Source: Prorocentrum cordatum | Taxonomy: Eukaryota > Sar > Dinophyceae > Prorocentrales > Prorocentraceae | Direction of reading: 5' to 3' | NCBI GenBank assembly: GCA_963575745.1 | Contig: CAUYUJ010014564.1 | Coordinates: forward strand, 327,600 to 391,599 | DNA: 64,000 nucleotides | Shown: positions 1-9,586 of the stretch, piece after piece | Position numbering within the stretch: the first letter of the stretch is position 1 | How the letters are laid out: the number at the start of each line of letters is the position of its first letter | The notes under the pieces: model-generated | The model's input: the letters and a program-made list of their open reading frames with translations, nothing else | The model's database searches: none | What the model was told of the DNA's origin: nothing | Made by a program: the position numbers and the translations under genes

Positions 1-124
1 GGCGGCGGCGGTAGCGGCGGCGGCGACTGCGCGCGGCCGAAGGGGGCCTCGTGGGGCCCCCCGGCCTCCCGCGGCCGCGGGGGCCTCGCCGACATGCTGG
101 CGGAGGACCGCAACGCCCGCTTGC
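1..124 (+). CDS. possible partial exon, glycine-rich (weak)
   Basis: The first frame is open from the window edge and reads a Gly/Ser run followed by a mixed stretch (DCARPKGASW... then GGLADMLAEDRNARLRG). This looks more protein-like than the surroundings. It is followed directly by CGGG|GTGGGT, which could be a splice donor. The start lies outside the window. Nothing identifies a function, and GC-rich DNA easily makes such open stretches, so this is only a possibility. Confidence 0.2.
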
Positions 125-135
125 GGGGTGGGTGG

Positions 136-205
136 CGAGGAGGATCGAGGGCCGAGGATCGAGGATCGAGGAGGGTATCCAGCATCCAGGATCCAGGATC
201 GGCGG
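136..205. repeat. short GAGGATCGAGG direct repeats
   Basis: Several copies of an 11-base GAGGATCGAGG-like word and the related ATCCAGGATCCAGGATC follow each other. Between here and position 700 I see no gene. Confidence 0.5.
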
Positions 206-699
206 GAGGGAAAGGGGTGATAGAGGATCTCCCCCAGTCTTCCCCACACCTTCACCTCGATGCCTCCCCGGACTTTCGCCGGGTCTCCTCCCGCAGCGAA
301 GAGCTTGCGTCGATTAGCCAAATCTGACTTTGAATGTCGATGTTGTCAGTTGTTTGTTTCCACCACTCCTTTGTATGGGTACTCATTTTGAATAGGAACC
401 TGCCGCGCGCATCATCTCTTCTCCTCTCCCGCTCCCTCCTTCTCGGCTCGTCCTCCCTCCTATCTACAATCTCTCGCTTCCTTGTTTGCTGCCATCGGTT
501 CAGCTGTCACCAGTTTCTTAAGCTCCTGGGAGATCCAGCGGAGTGACTTTTTTCACAGAACCAAGCGATATCTCGCCCTCCCCAGGTGCTGCCAGCTGTA
601 CAGCACGCCACGCACCCCTGTGATAAAATCAACAGGATGCGGCGGATCTAGTGGAGTTCGGCCCGTCCCGCCATTGTGTTTGGGTTTTGAACCAGGGGG

Positions 700-960
700 T
701 TCGTGGATGCACGTGGGAATCGTTTGGGGTACCTCCAGGGAGCCTCTTGAAAACCGCTTGGGGGCGCCTGGAGGAACTTTTGGGGGCCTCTTGGAGGCCT
801 CATGGAGACTTATTGGAGTTCTCTTGGGGCATACTGAAGCCGTCTAGGGGGGCTGGGGGGGGTCTCGGTTCCATCTTGTGTTGGGTTGACTTGGGCGGCT
901 TACAGCGTATTTGGGCCGTTTTGGAAGTCTCTCTTGGCTTGTTTTAGGGGCATCTGGGGT
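700..960 (+). repeat. CTCTTGGGG-type degenerate minisatellite, locus 1
   Basis: Degenerate 10-14 base units around CCTCTTGGGGGCC (for example GGGGGCCTCTTGGAGGCC) repeat without a fixed period. The same repeat family recurs at about 7.6, 11.1, 13.7, 35.4, 39.2, 39.8 and 56.3 kb in this orientation, and at 30.8-32.6 kb inverted. Open frames across it are low-complexity artefacts. Confidence 0.7.
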
Positions 961-993
961 CCATGGTGGCCCATCATTTGGCCCTTGACCTGA

Positions 994-1233
994 GGACAAG
1001 TCCTGCGGGAACCCCCAAGGGCCTTCCGACAAGCGCCAAAGAGCGCCAAAGAGTACCTGGAAGTCGGGGCTGTGGGCTCGAAGAAGCATATTCCATCCTC
1101 GGCACGGAGGGCTCTAAAGAACCTGAGGACGCTGTACTCGGTGTTCAGCGGCACGGTGACGGATCTTGGTTGCCCACACAGCTTTCTTACGGGGAATCGT
1201 GCGCTTCCAGGTATTCATTCGTGTTGGATGGTC
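994..1233 (+). CDS. possible internal exon, unknown product (weak)
   Basis: This 79-codon frame between stops has no ATG but reads mixed, protein-like sequence (SAKEYLEVGAVGSKKH, then ARRALKNLRTLYSVFSG). A CAG|GTATTC donor-like site lies at about 1209. No family is recognised. It could be an isolated exon or a chance frame, since a longer frame overlaps it on the same strand. Confidence 0.22.
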
Positions 1234-1696
1234 CCGTTGATGTTTTAAAGTTGTTGCAGATGGGGGTTGGGTGCGTCCCCGCATCATCACTTTCCGTTTC
1301 GGCCCCACCCCCCTTGGGAGGCTTCTTGTGGCCGTTGTGCACGTCAGGATTCTCGTCGAAATGCGTCCCAGGGAGAGCAGCGCCCTCTTGTCCCCTCCTC
1401 CCGGCCAGCGCGCGTTCGCGCGCGCATGTGGGGAGGAGAGGGTTGCCAAGGAGGGGTTGGAGGACGGGGGAGAAGAGTCGGAGAAAGGGGGGGGCGGACC
1501 TCCGTTTCGTCTGCACTATTTGTGTGTTGTCTTTGTCCATTCGTTTTTTTTCGTCCGTCCATGTTTCCTGCTTCTCTGTCTGCGCAACGCAATGGACCTC
1601 TCCTTCTCCTGTACATGCCCTCTCTCTCTCTTCCCCTGTCTCCCTCCCTCCTTCTTGGTCTCTATGGATTCTTAGTTGTTTAGTCAGTTTTTTTGT

Positions 1697-1962
1697 TATC
1701 TCTCTCTCTCTCTCTCTCTCCTTATATATATATATATATACACACCTTTGTGATGCCCGTCGCTCTCCAGGTACACATCTATGTATATAGATATGATGGT
1801 ATCGTCCTCCTAGGCTTGTTATATTGCATCCCTTTTCGTTTATCTCCTCTGTTCTCTCCTCTTCCTCTCTCTGTCGTGTGACCTATCTCTCTCTCTCTCT
1901 TTCTCCCTCTCTCTCTCTCTCCCCCTCTTTCACTCTCTCTCTCTTTTTCCGCCCCGTCCCTC
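1697..1962. repeat. CT-rich and TA microsatellites
   Basis: A (CT)n run at 1699-1721 is followed by (TA)n to about 1742. Further CT-rich pyrimidine tracts occupy 1880-1962. No gene is seen here. Confidence 0.85.
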
Positions 1963-3620
1963 TTTCCCACTTTTTCCGCGCGCGTGTGTGTGTCTATGCC
2001 TCTCTCCTTACACATGCATACATAACATCTGTTTGGGAGGGCGTGGGCGCATGCGCTTTTTGTTCTCCCCTCGTCTTCTTTGCGCCCTCCGAGCGCAGCA
2101 GGTTCTGCCACACCCTCCCTTACTCATCACCTGATCGTCCCCGTGCTCACCCACCAGTCCATCCGTCTGTCCTTCGGCGCGTCATCCCCGCGCTCATCCG
2201 TCGTCCTCCCGAGCCCATGATGCGACGTGACGTGCGGCCCTCGCCTCCGCTCCTCTGCTCGCCTCCTCCGTTTGAGTAACCCGGCGCACGCGCGCAGGAG
2301 ATGGCCCGCAGGACCGTGGGGCGGGCCGGCGCTGCCTCGTGTCTGCCTTCGCATCCCTCTCGGTGCACGGGCCTGCGCGAGCAGCCTTCCAAAGAAGCCC
2401 GGTGCGGGCCTGTGTTTTTCAGATCCCCCCCTCCCCCCCACTGGGGCCACGCTGGCGGGGCTCATGAGGGCGGGACCGTAGGCAAGGCCCGATCCGATGG
2501 TCTGTCCTTTTAGCTGGGGGATACTGTGCCTGCAGGCTTGGCTGCAGTCGATGGCGGGGTCCTGTCCCCGTGCCCGAAGCTTTCCCCAGAACGCCGCTCT
2601 AAAGCCTTGAAGGCCCTGGCGAATGTACCAACGCAAGTTGTGACATGCCTGTTGCGTAGGTAATTACTGCAATTGTGCCTCCTTGCATCACATGTTTCGA
2701 TGTGCAGCGCAGGATCAAGAGGAGCCAAAATGGGGCCGCAACGTCGCCGCGTTTCAAACTGCATTCGGCTTGCAGGGTGGGTTCATAGGCTGCATGTATT
2801 GGGTCTTGCATGTTTCGCTGGCGCCCTGTCGAGGACGTCTCCCTCCCGGTGCCCTCTCAGCGGATCTCGGCTGTAGGCTCAATCGGTGTCGGTTGTTGCA
2901 ACGTTCATGTCAGTGTCGCGGAGTTCGTTTCAACACCACGCGCCAACGATGGTTGTGGCGCGTTGGAGCCGGCAATGGGGGCTGAGGTGGGGCATCATAT
3001 CATCGGCTCTAGCCGTTAGAAAGGGGGAGAGGCACCCCTGTACACAGGTTTTGTCCCCCGTCCCTCTCGACCGCCGCCTCCAGGCGGACATCGAATGCCG
3101 ACTTCGCCCCCCCCTCTCTCCCCTCCCGACTGGTTTCGCTGGCATGCCCATCCAGAGCAGACCCCCCCGCCGCCTCCGCGTGGCGCGAGCGTGCGCGCGG
3201 CGGGGGTCTGGCGAGGATGCGCTACGCCTCGGTGGCTTGCGTGCCCGCCCCCGCGGCGGCGCAGCCGGCGACGGGGCCCGCGGCGCGGCGCTGGGCAGCC
3301 CACCCGCCCGCCGCGGCCGCCGCCGCGTCGCCTCGCGTTCGCCCCCGCCGCCCCCGCCCCCGTCCTCTCAGTGTGGTTTAACCGATCCCCATCCCCATCC
3401 CCATCCCCTTCGAGACCCTCACCAAATTACCCCACCAGGTGGGGATACACCCCTCGAAACCCGAAGGCAACGACCTATATCCTCATCTAGGGGGGTTCAT
3501 CGGCCAGTGGGGCCCAGGCCACGCCGCTGGGGATGGGGGTCGGAACACGATGCTCATCCTCGTGGTCGCGCCCAGTGGCGGGGAGGCGGTGGGATGGGAT
3601 GGGGGACGAGGGCTGGGGAG
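1963..3620. other. no gene recognised
   Basis: Mixed GC-rich sequence with short polypyrimidine stretches. The section 3060-3370 is very GC-rich, with CGCGGC-type words and CCCCATCCCCATC repeats at 3385-3410. Several open frames exist on both strands, but all have arginine/proline/alanine-heavy composition typical of shadow frames. Confidence 0.5.
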
Positions 3621-3624
3621 GGGT

Positions 3625-3698
3625 GAGGAGGAGGAGGAGGTGGAGGAGAAGGGGGCGGAGGTGGTGGAAGAGGACGAGGAGGAGGAGGAGGAGGAGGG

Positions 3699-3775
<77 letters not shown>

Positions 3776-3845
3776 GTGATGATGGTGATGATGGTGATGA
3801 TGGTGATGATGATGATGCTGATGATGATGATGAGGATGTTGATGC

Positions 3846-3884
<39 letters not shown>

Positions 3885-3935
3885 GGAGGAGGAGGAGGAG
3901 GAGGAGGAGGAGGGGGGAGGGAGGGGGATGAGGGA
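3625..3935. repeat. GAGGAG / GATGAT trinucleotide tract
   Basis: GAG and GAA triplets run into about 70 bases of pure (GAT)n starting near 3698, then GATGGT and GATGCT variants, then (GAG)n to 3914. The block gives open frames of Asp/Glu, Met or His in different frames, which are repeat artefacts. Confidence 0.95.
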
Positions 3936-4880
3936 GAGGATGCCTCGAACCCTCTCCCTTGCGTTTTTTTCCCTAACATGTCTCCTTTCGTTCCCCTTCA
4001 ACCTCCCGCCTCGTCCTCCCTCCCTGCACCAGCTTGAGGAACGACCCTCCGTGCGTCGCCGGGTTGGCAACATATCATCTCCGCGATGGCATCCATTTGG
4101 TCCGAGTGCGAACGTCTGCGCAAGCCGTCCAGATTCTCGCGACGAATACAGATACGGGCATGTCCACACAAGCGCCACGGACGCAGGCTGGGTCAACGTG
4201 TAAAGGTCGATTCAGATGTATGCCGATGCATACACACGTGCCTCAACTCACTGGGTGATACGAGACATGGTCGGCACGCCTCGGCACGGTCATCATTTCG
4301 CATTCTGGCAACCTGGCACGCCATGTCATAGCCCATCCTTTGGATCGGGTCGTAAGGAAGTTTGGGGGGCAGAACCCACAGGGTGCGATACGAATTTCGA
4401 TGTTCATTTCGATCTGAACCGGACTCGTGTTACGCACTTCATTGAGACTTGGGTGTCGATTGCTCTTCTTTGCACGTTTCGAATTGCATGTCGGTCGTGG
4501 TTCGATTTGAATGCTGATTGCAGTCCGGTTTCTATTTCGATATGCGTTCCGTCTGCATTCAAATTATTATGCCCATTGGCACGGCGATTGCAGTCTGACA
4601 TGCATGTCGATGTGCTTTACGATTGTACTTACATGTTAGTTTCAATGTGCAATTCTTTACGCTTCGTATATCCCCATCAGCCCATCCAGACACGAACGAT
4701 GCTTTCTGGAGGCCTCTTGAAGGCTATCGCGAGCCATGCGCGGCTAGCGGCTGTCGGAGGCAATCTTGAGCCATGCTCAGCCTTCTTGGACCGTCTTGTG
4801 GCTGTCTCGAGGCCTCTTGCAGATCTGTCGGAGGCTATCTGAGCCATGCGCGACCTCCTGGGACCATCTTGGGAGTAGGA
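3936..4880. other. no gene recognised
   Basis: Unique-looking sequence of lower GC than the surroundings, including a TTCGAT-rich part at 4390-4560. At 4700-4860, GGCCTCTTG and CTTGAGCCATGC words recur as a loose direct repeat. No convincing exon was found. Confidence 0.4.
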
Positions 4881-5625
4881 CGAGGAAAAGGAGGAGGTGG
4901 AGGAAACAGCGAGAAGCATTAGGAGGGGAACGAGGATAAGGAGGAGGAGAAGGAGGAATGGTGGTGCTGCTGATGATGCTGATGATGATAATGATGCTGA
5001 TGTTGTTGTTGATGCTGCTGATGCCGATGATGCTGATAATGATGATGATGGTGGTGATGATGATGAGAAGGGTGGTGATGACGATTGTGGTGATGATGAT
5101 GATGACGATGAAGATGCCGTTGATGCTGATGATACTGATGATGCTGATGCTGATGCTGGTGATGATGATTCTGATGATGACGAAGATGATGATGCTGATG
5201 ATGCTGATGATGCTGTTGATGATGATACTGATGATCATGTTGATGATGCTGATGCCGTGGATAAGGATGCTGATGATGATGCTGATGATGCTGAAGATGA
5301 TGGTGGTGGTGATGATTATAATGATGATGATGCTGATGATGATGATGCTGATGATGATGCTGATGATGTTGATGCTGATGCTGCTGATGATGCTGATGAT
5401 GATGCTGCTGCTGATGATGATGACGATGATGATGATGCTGATGATGATGATGCTGCTGATGATCATGATTATGATGATGATGGTGATGACGACGATGCCG
5501 AGGAGGAGGAGGAGGAGGAGGAGGTGGATGTTGGAGGATGAGGAGGATGAGGAGGATGAGTAGGATGAGGATGAGTAGGAGGAGGAGGAGGAGGAGGAGG
5601 AGGAGGAGGAGGAGGATTTCAGCAT
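4880..5625. repeat. GATGAT/GCT interrupted microsatellite
   Basis: About 550 bases of GATGATGCT-type triplets with scattered substitutions, bounded by GAGGAG tracts on both sides. It is homologous in style to the tracts at 3.7, 55.7 and 63.0 kb. The triplet unit keeps all frames open, producing false polar proteins on both strands. Confidence 0.95.
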
Positions 5626-5884
5626 GGATTTGTCGAAGGCCAACGACCATGTTCGGGGTGAGCGGCGGCCTCGGGCTTCTCAGGACTGATCTGGGTCCCC
5701 GAAGGCGCACTCGTAGCAGGACTTGTCAAGGAGGCCGTTCAAGGCGCGCAGCGTATCCGAATCCTCATTGCAGCCCATCTCCGTCATTGTAGCTCATGGC
5801 GTAAGCCTGCTGATGTGCTTATGTCGATGCTGGTCTGTCGTGGCGTGTGCTGGTGGGTGCAGGTTGTGCTGTCGGTCGCTTTGC

Positions 5885-6335
5885 TTTTGGGTTCGCGGCG
5901 TGTCGCCAAACCCTCTCTCTGGGGGCGTTTGTTTGGGTTCGCGGCGTGTCGCCCAACCCACTCGCAGGGAGCTAATTGCCCCGACCAGTCGGTCAGGGCC
6001 GTCGGTGTGCTGCGTCGGTCTCGTCTGTGTCTCCAGTGTGCTGCTGCTGAGTCGGTCAGTCGCTTTGGGTTCGCGGCGTGTCGCCCAACCCTCTCGCTGG
6101 GAGCGTCGGTCAGGACTCGCGGCGTGACGCCCAACCCACTCATTGGGAGCTGAAGGCCCTGTCCAAGCGGTCAGGGCTTTGTCGCGGTGTGCTGCGTCGG
6201 TCTCGTCTGCGATGTCCGTGTGCTGCTGAGTCGGTCGTTCTGGGTTCGCGGCGTGTCGCCCAACCCTCTCCGTTGGAGCGTCGGCTGGGTTCGCGGCGTG
6301 ACGCCCAACCCTCTCGCTGGGAGCTGTTGGCCTCA
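5885..6335. repeat. six-copy GGGTTCGCGGCGTGTCGCC repeat
   Basis: The 19-base word GGGTTCGCGGCGTGTCGCC, or close variants (ACTCGCGGCGTGACGCC), is seen near 5888, 5937, 6067, 6112, 6243 and 6288. Each is followed by CAACCC and CTCTCGCTGGGAGC. Pairs of copies sit in a larger unit of about 180 bases that also carries GTGCTGCGTCGGTCTCGTCTG (6006 and 6188). It is a tandem higher-order repeat with no known function. Confidence 0.8.
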
Positions 6336-6599
6336 GTCAGGCCAGCTGTGCTGCGTCGGGCTCTCCGTAGTTGCACTCGTGGCCGAAGGTGGAGACGAGC
6401 TCAACACGTTATCCGAGAACAACTAACCACAATGATAATCATCACTAACGATTGCTCTCAAGGCGGGAGCCTTTGGATCTATTCGCAGGGCTTCACACTC
6501 TTGTACTCGTTCGGTGCTCCGAGAAGACAAGAACACCGGTTCCTATCGAGACGCGTTTTGTAGCATAGAACAGAGGGACAAACCTTGAGTGAACTTCCA

Positions 6600-7455
6600 C
6601 ATGGCTCTCGTAGCTGACGTGGGTGTTGGCACTACGCGTGCTTTCTTCTTGATCTGACGACGTAGTGTGCTCTCGTCTTTTCCGCCGGCTGTATGCATTC
6701 CTCTGCGAGCTTCTCGCTGATGTACTCTTTGGCCTGGCTGCCGCAGTTGTAGCAGAAGTGGCGTTGCTCCTTTCTGCTCCAGGTCATGTGGTCGGAGTGG
6801 TGAGCGCACCTGCCCTTCAGCGTGAACTGGCTGGCCTCCGTCTGCCCGCTGGTGTTGGGAATGGCTGTGCACTGCGTCGATAGCCACCATCTCGCCATTG
6901 TGCTGCGTCTTGTGATGGCTGTCTGTTTGCATGCTTCGCATCTCCACCCCGTTCTCGTTCTGGTCAGTCTGTGTGCACTGTCGGCTGCCTGGTCGTCGAG
7001 TCGCGGTGGCTTGGGTGCGGTTCCTCGTGCTGCTGCTCTGAGTTCGTCTCGTTTCTCCCATGCCGTCGGAGGTCTTCAGGCTATGGCGTCGATGGTGACT
7101 TGCGTGATGCGCTGTCTCACTAGTTGTCCAACGGCTCGTGCTTATTCGTAGCATCCTTGTTGAGCTGGTGGGAGCGCGTGTTCGTCTGCTGCTGTATCTG
7201 CTTGTGCGTCGGCCTCTTGGTTCCCCTTCCAAGCCCACTTTGGTACTCGTCGTGCTGCTGCTGTTTCCCAGTCTTCATGGCTTCGTAGGTGTCGAATGCT
7301 GATGTCCTGGTGGGATCCTCCTCGCGCCTGGATGGCGAGCTTGATGTCCCTCCAGATGTCGCCTTTGCTGCGGTGATACCTGTTGCTGTTGAAGCGTTGG
7401 GTTCTCCATCCTTTGCAGAGTACCTCGGAGTCTGTCCAACACTCGATGCGTCCTG
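6600..7455 (-). mobile_element. 3' remnant of a LINE-type retroelement (RNase H plus Cys motif)
   Basis: Reading the minus strand from 7455, one frame gives WTDSEVLCKGW, then GDIWRDIKLAIQ, then HLRSH and PKWAWKGNQEADAQAD. This is the second half of an RNase H fold, with the TDS aspartate, the late histidine and the final N..AD aspartate. The frame stops at 7142. Coding character resumes in another frame at about 6898-6632 with FCYNCGSQAKEYISEKLAEEC, a Cys pair of the sort I associate with the extreme C-terminus of dinoflagellate LINE polyproteins. The RT and the first RNase H aspartate are missing: the sequence upstream (plus coordinates above 7460) is GGAGGA repeat. It is therefore 5'-truncated and frameshifted, a dead copy. 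The LINE assignment rests on motif order and memory. Confidence 0.6.
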
Positions 7456-7574
7456 AGAAGGAGGAGGAGGAGGAGGGGGGAGGAGGCATGAAAGGAGGAG
7501 GGAAGGAACGGACGATGACAAGGAGAATGACACGTCGGGATTCGGAGGTATGCTGTTGTGAGAGGTTCTTGAAT

Positions 7575-8135
7575 GACGACGAAGGCCATCTCAAAGGCTC
7601 TCTTGGGGCCCCCGTAGGGCCTCTTGGGGTCCTCTCGGGGCTCTCTTGGGGCTCATTTTGGAGGTCTTGGGGCCCTCTTGGGGCTCCTTGGAAGGGTCGG
7701 GGAGGCCTCTTGGGGCCATCTTGGCCTCTATGGGTCAAAAAGACGGAGGCACTAAATTCACCCCCCCCCTCCCAGGCTCAAAAATTGCGTTTTGGGCCCT
7801 CCTGGGGCGCACTTGGGCGCTCTTGGGGCTTTCTTTGGCCCCTGTTGGGGCTCTCTGTTGGGCCGTCTTGGGGCCACCTTGAGGCCTCAAGAGCCCATCG
7901 GAAGCAACAAGGCGAGAAGGCAAACTATATTGATGCTCCTTAGGTTTTGGAGCCATGTTGGCCTCTCGGGGGGTCCTGGGAGCGCTCGGAGGGCACTTGA
8001 AACCGTCCTGGGGCCGTCTTGAGACCTCTTGGATGTGTGTCGGAACCTTTCTTGAACCATCATCTTGAAGTTTTTTGAGCCATTTTTGAGCCATCTTGTG
8101 CTCCCTCAAACCTTCTTGGAGCCATCTTGGGCGAT
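7575..8135 (+). repeat. CTCTTGGGG-type minisatellite, locus 2
   Basis: Repeated GGCCTCTTGGGGCCC-like units. Embedded at about 7885-7935 is a less GC-rich module (ATCGGAAGCAACAAGGCGAG...) that has a recognisable relative at 40,100-40,150 and, inverted, in the 386-bp array at 30.9 kb. Confidence 0.7.
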
Positions 8136-8947
8136 CTTGGAGGCTCTGACGCCTCGCGCCCCCCCCCCCCTCCCACGCTCAGGGGTGGGGGGTTGGGGGG
8201 AGAGGTAACCCCCACCCCCGAGCAGGGGAAGGAGGGGCTTGGTAGAGAGAGGAGACAAGGACCACCTACGCCCAGAGGGCAGTTGGGATTGAGTATGCAT
8301 TTCGATTTGCACACTCCGCGGTTGAAGCATGGAAAAACCGCTGGACATCCCCGGGGCAACCGCGCGACAACCCGTGGACAACCCATGGGACCACCACCAC
8401 ACAACCCACGGGATAAAACCGATAGCGACCGGGCAGCCGCAGGACAACCCACAAGCACGGGACAGCCGCGGGACAACCCCCGGGACGACCCATTGGCCGA
8501 CGTATTGTCGCTTTCGGGCAGATCCGCTCTCCGCGCGACACGAGCCGAACCCGATGCTGAATCCCCGCTTCACCACCGACCAAACCACCCCAACCCAACC
8601 CGAAGGCGGGGTGGGCGGGTGTGGCGGGGTCGGGGGACATTGAACAAACACGGATGGAACCCGTACCCCCCCCAACCCGAAATTCGGGTCTTCGGGTTGG
8701 GTTGGGGGGTCGGGTAGGTCGCCGGAATCCCCGCTGGGGTAGCTTCGCTCTCGCCCTTCTCTGCCTCCCATCGCTGCGCACCGCGAGGGGCGAAGCGAGA
8801 GAGGGGCAGGCCTCCTCGGGCGGCTGGGCTTCGGAGACGCGCCCCGCCCCCTGGGCTTTCCCTCCCCCCCCCCGGCGCGCGCCACCGAGGATTGCCCAGC
8901 GCAGGGCCGCGCAGCACGGGCCACGAGCGAAGGGCACCTACTCTGAA
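8136..8947. other. GC-rich stretch without a recognised gene
   Basis: Contains C and G homopolymer runs and loosely repeated GACAACCCGCGGG words at 8340-8500. Competing frames on both strands are proline/glycine/arginine-rich and show no domain. Confidence 0.4.
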
Positions 8948-9091
8948 GTCGGGCGCGTCCCTCTACAGGAGGAGTATTCATAAACTAGTCAGGGGACGAT
9001 CTTCCTCTAATTTTCTGACTATTTGGGAGTATTTTTGAAGTATTTGTTTCATGTTCGTTCCGAATTCGCCTGTAGGGGGGCATGCCCGACC
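8948..9091. mobile_element. MITE family A, copy 1
   Basis: A 144-base element with imperfect terminal inverted repeats of about 28 bases. The left end reads GTCGGGCGCGTCCCTCTACAGG and continues into a GTATTC word. The right end, reverse-complemented, reads GTCGGGCATGCCCCCCTACAGG and continues into GAATTC. Between the ends is AT-richer DNA with a GTCAGGGGACGAT word. Two further copies occur at 11,691 and 34,437. It has no coding capacity, so it is probably a non-autonomous DNA transposon or foldback element. Confidence 0.7.
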
Positions 9092-9586
9092 TAAACCTAT
9101 TCGGGCCAAGCGCCGCGCGCGAGGCTTCCACGAACTGGAGCTTGAGCGCGGCGCCGAGCGAAAGCGCGCGGCGGTCCCAGTTTTGAGTGCTCCGGAGCTC
9201 ACCTGTGGGCAGAATCTCGAACCAGTTCGTCCGTAATTGCCATTGCCGATGTTGTTCCTAAGGCCTAGAGGCTCCATTGCCAGTGCCATTCCCTCCAGCT
9301 TCCGTAGCCGTTGAGGTTCAATATTATCAACTATCAGCGATTGTTTGTTTGTGAAATTGTTATATAATCAGAGTATCGGGTTGCGCTGGCGCCTTGATCC
9401 GCATCCGCCACCACGCTCGGGCGGGCACCTGGGGGGGGAGGGACGCCAGGGTGGCCCAGGAGGGGGTGGGGGGGGGCAGTTTCCACGGAAGGTCGAACCC
9501 TGCCTGAGGATTTTCTGATGCAATGGTCGCTCTGAGCGCAGAGCGCCGAGCGCGCAGGGACCTGGTCAAATCGAATCTATGAGCGC
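9092..9586. other. no gene recognised, upstream of the 9.6-kb gene
   Basis: Mixed sequence with a G homopolymer at about 9430-9475. It may include promoter or 5' exon of the following gene, but no element can be pointed to. Confidence 0.3.

Noticed and set aside
3439-4203. Long frame of polyaspartate/glutamate, with Met and His equivalents in the other frames
   Set aside because: Product of the GAT/GAG microsatellite; every frame is open and flanks show no domain.
4777-5710. Long minus-strand frames rich in His/Gln or Ile/Ser
   Set aside because: Generated by the GATGCT-type repeat; composition follows the triplet only.
8060-8103. Possible spliced-leader relic (TTTTTGAGCCATTTTTGAGCC)
   Set aside because: Compared with the dinoflagellate spliced-leader as I remember it, only short words match and order is wrong; it is part of the CTTGGAGCCATCTTG repeat.
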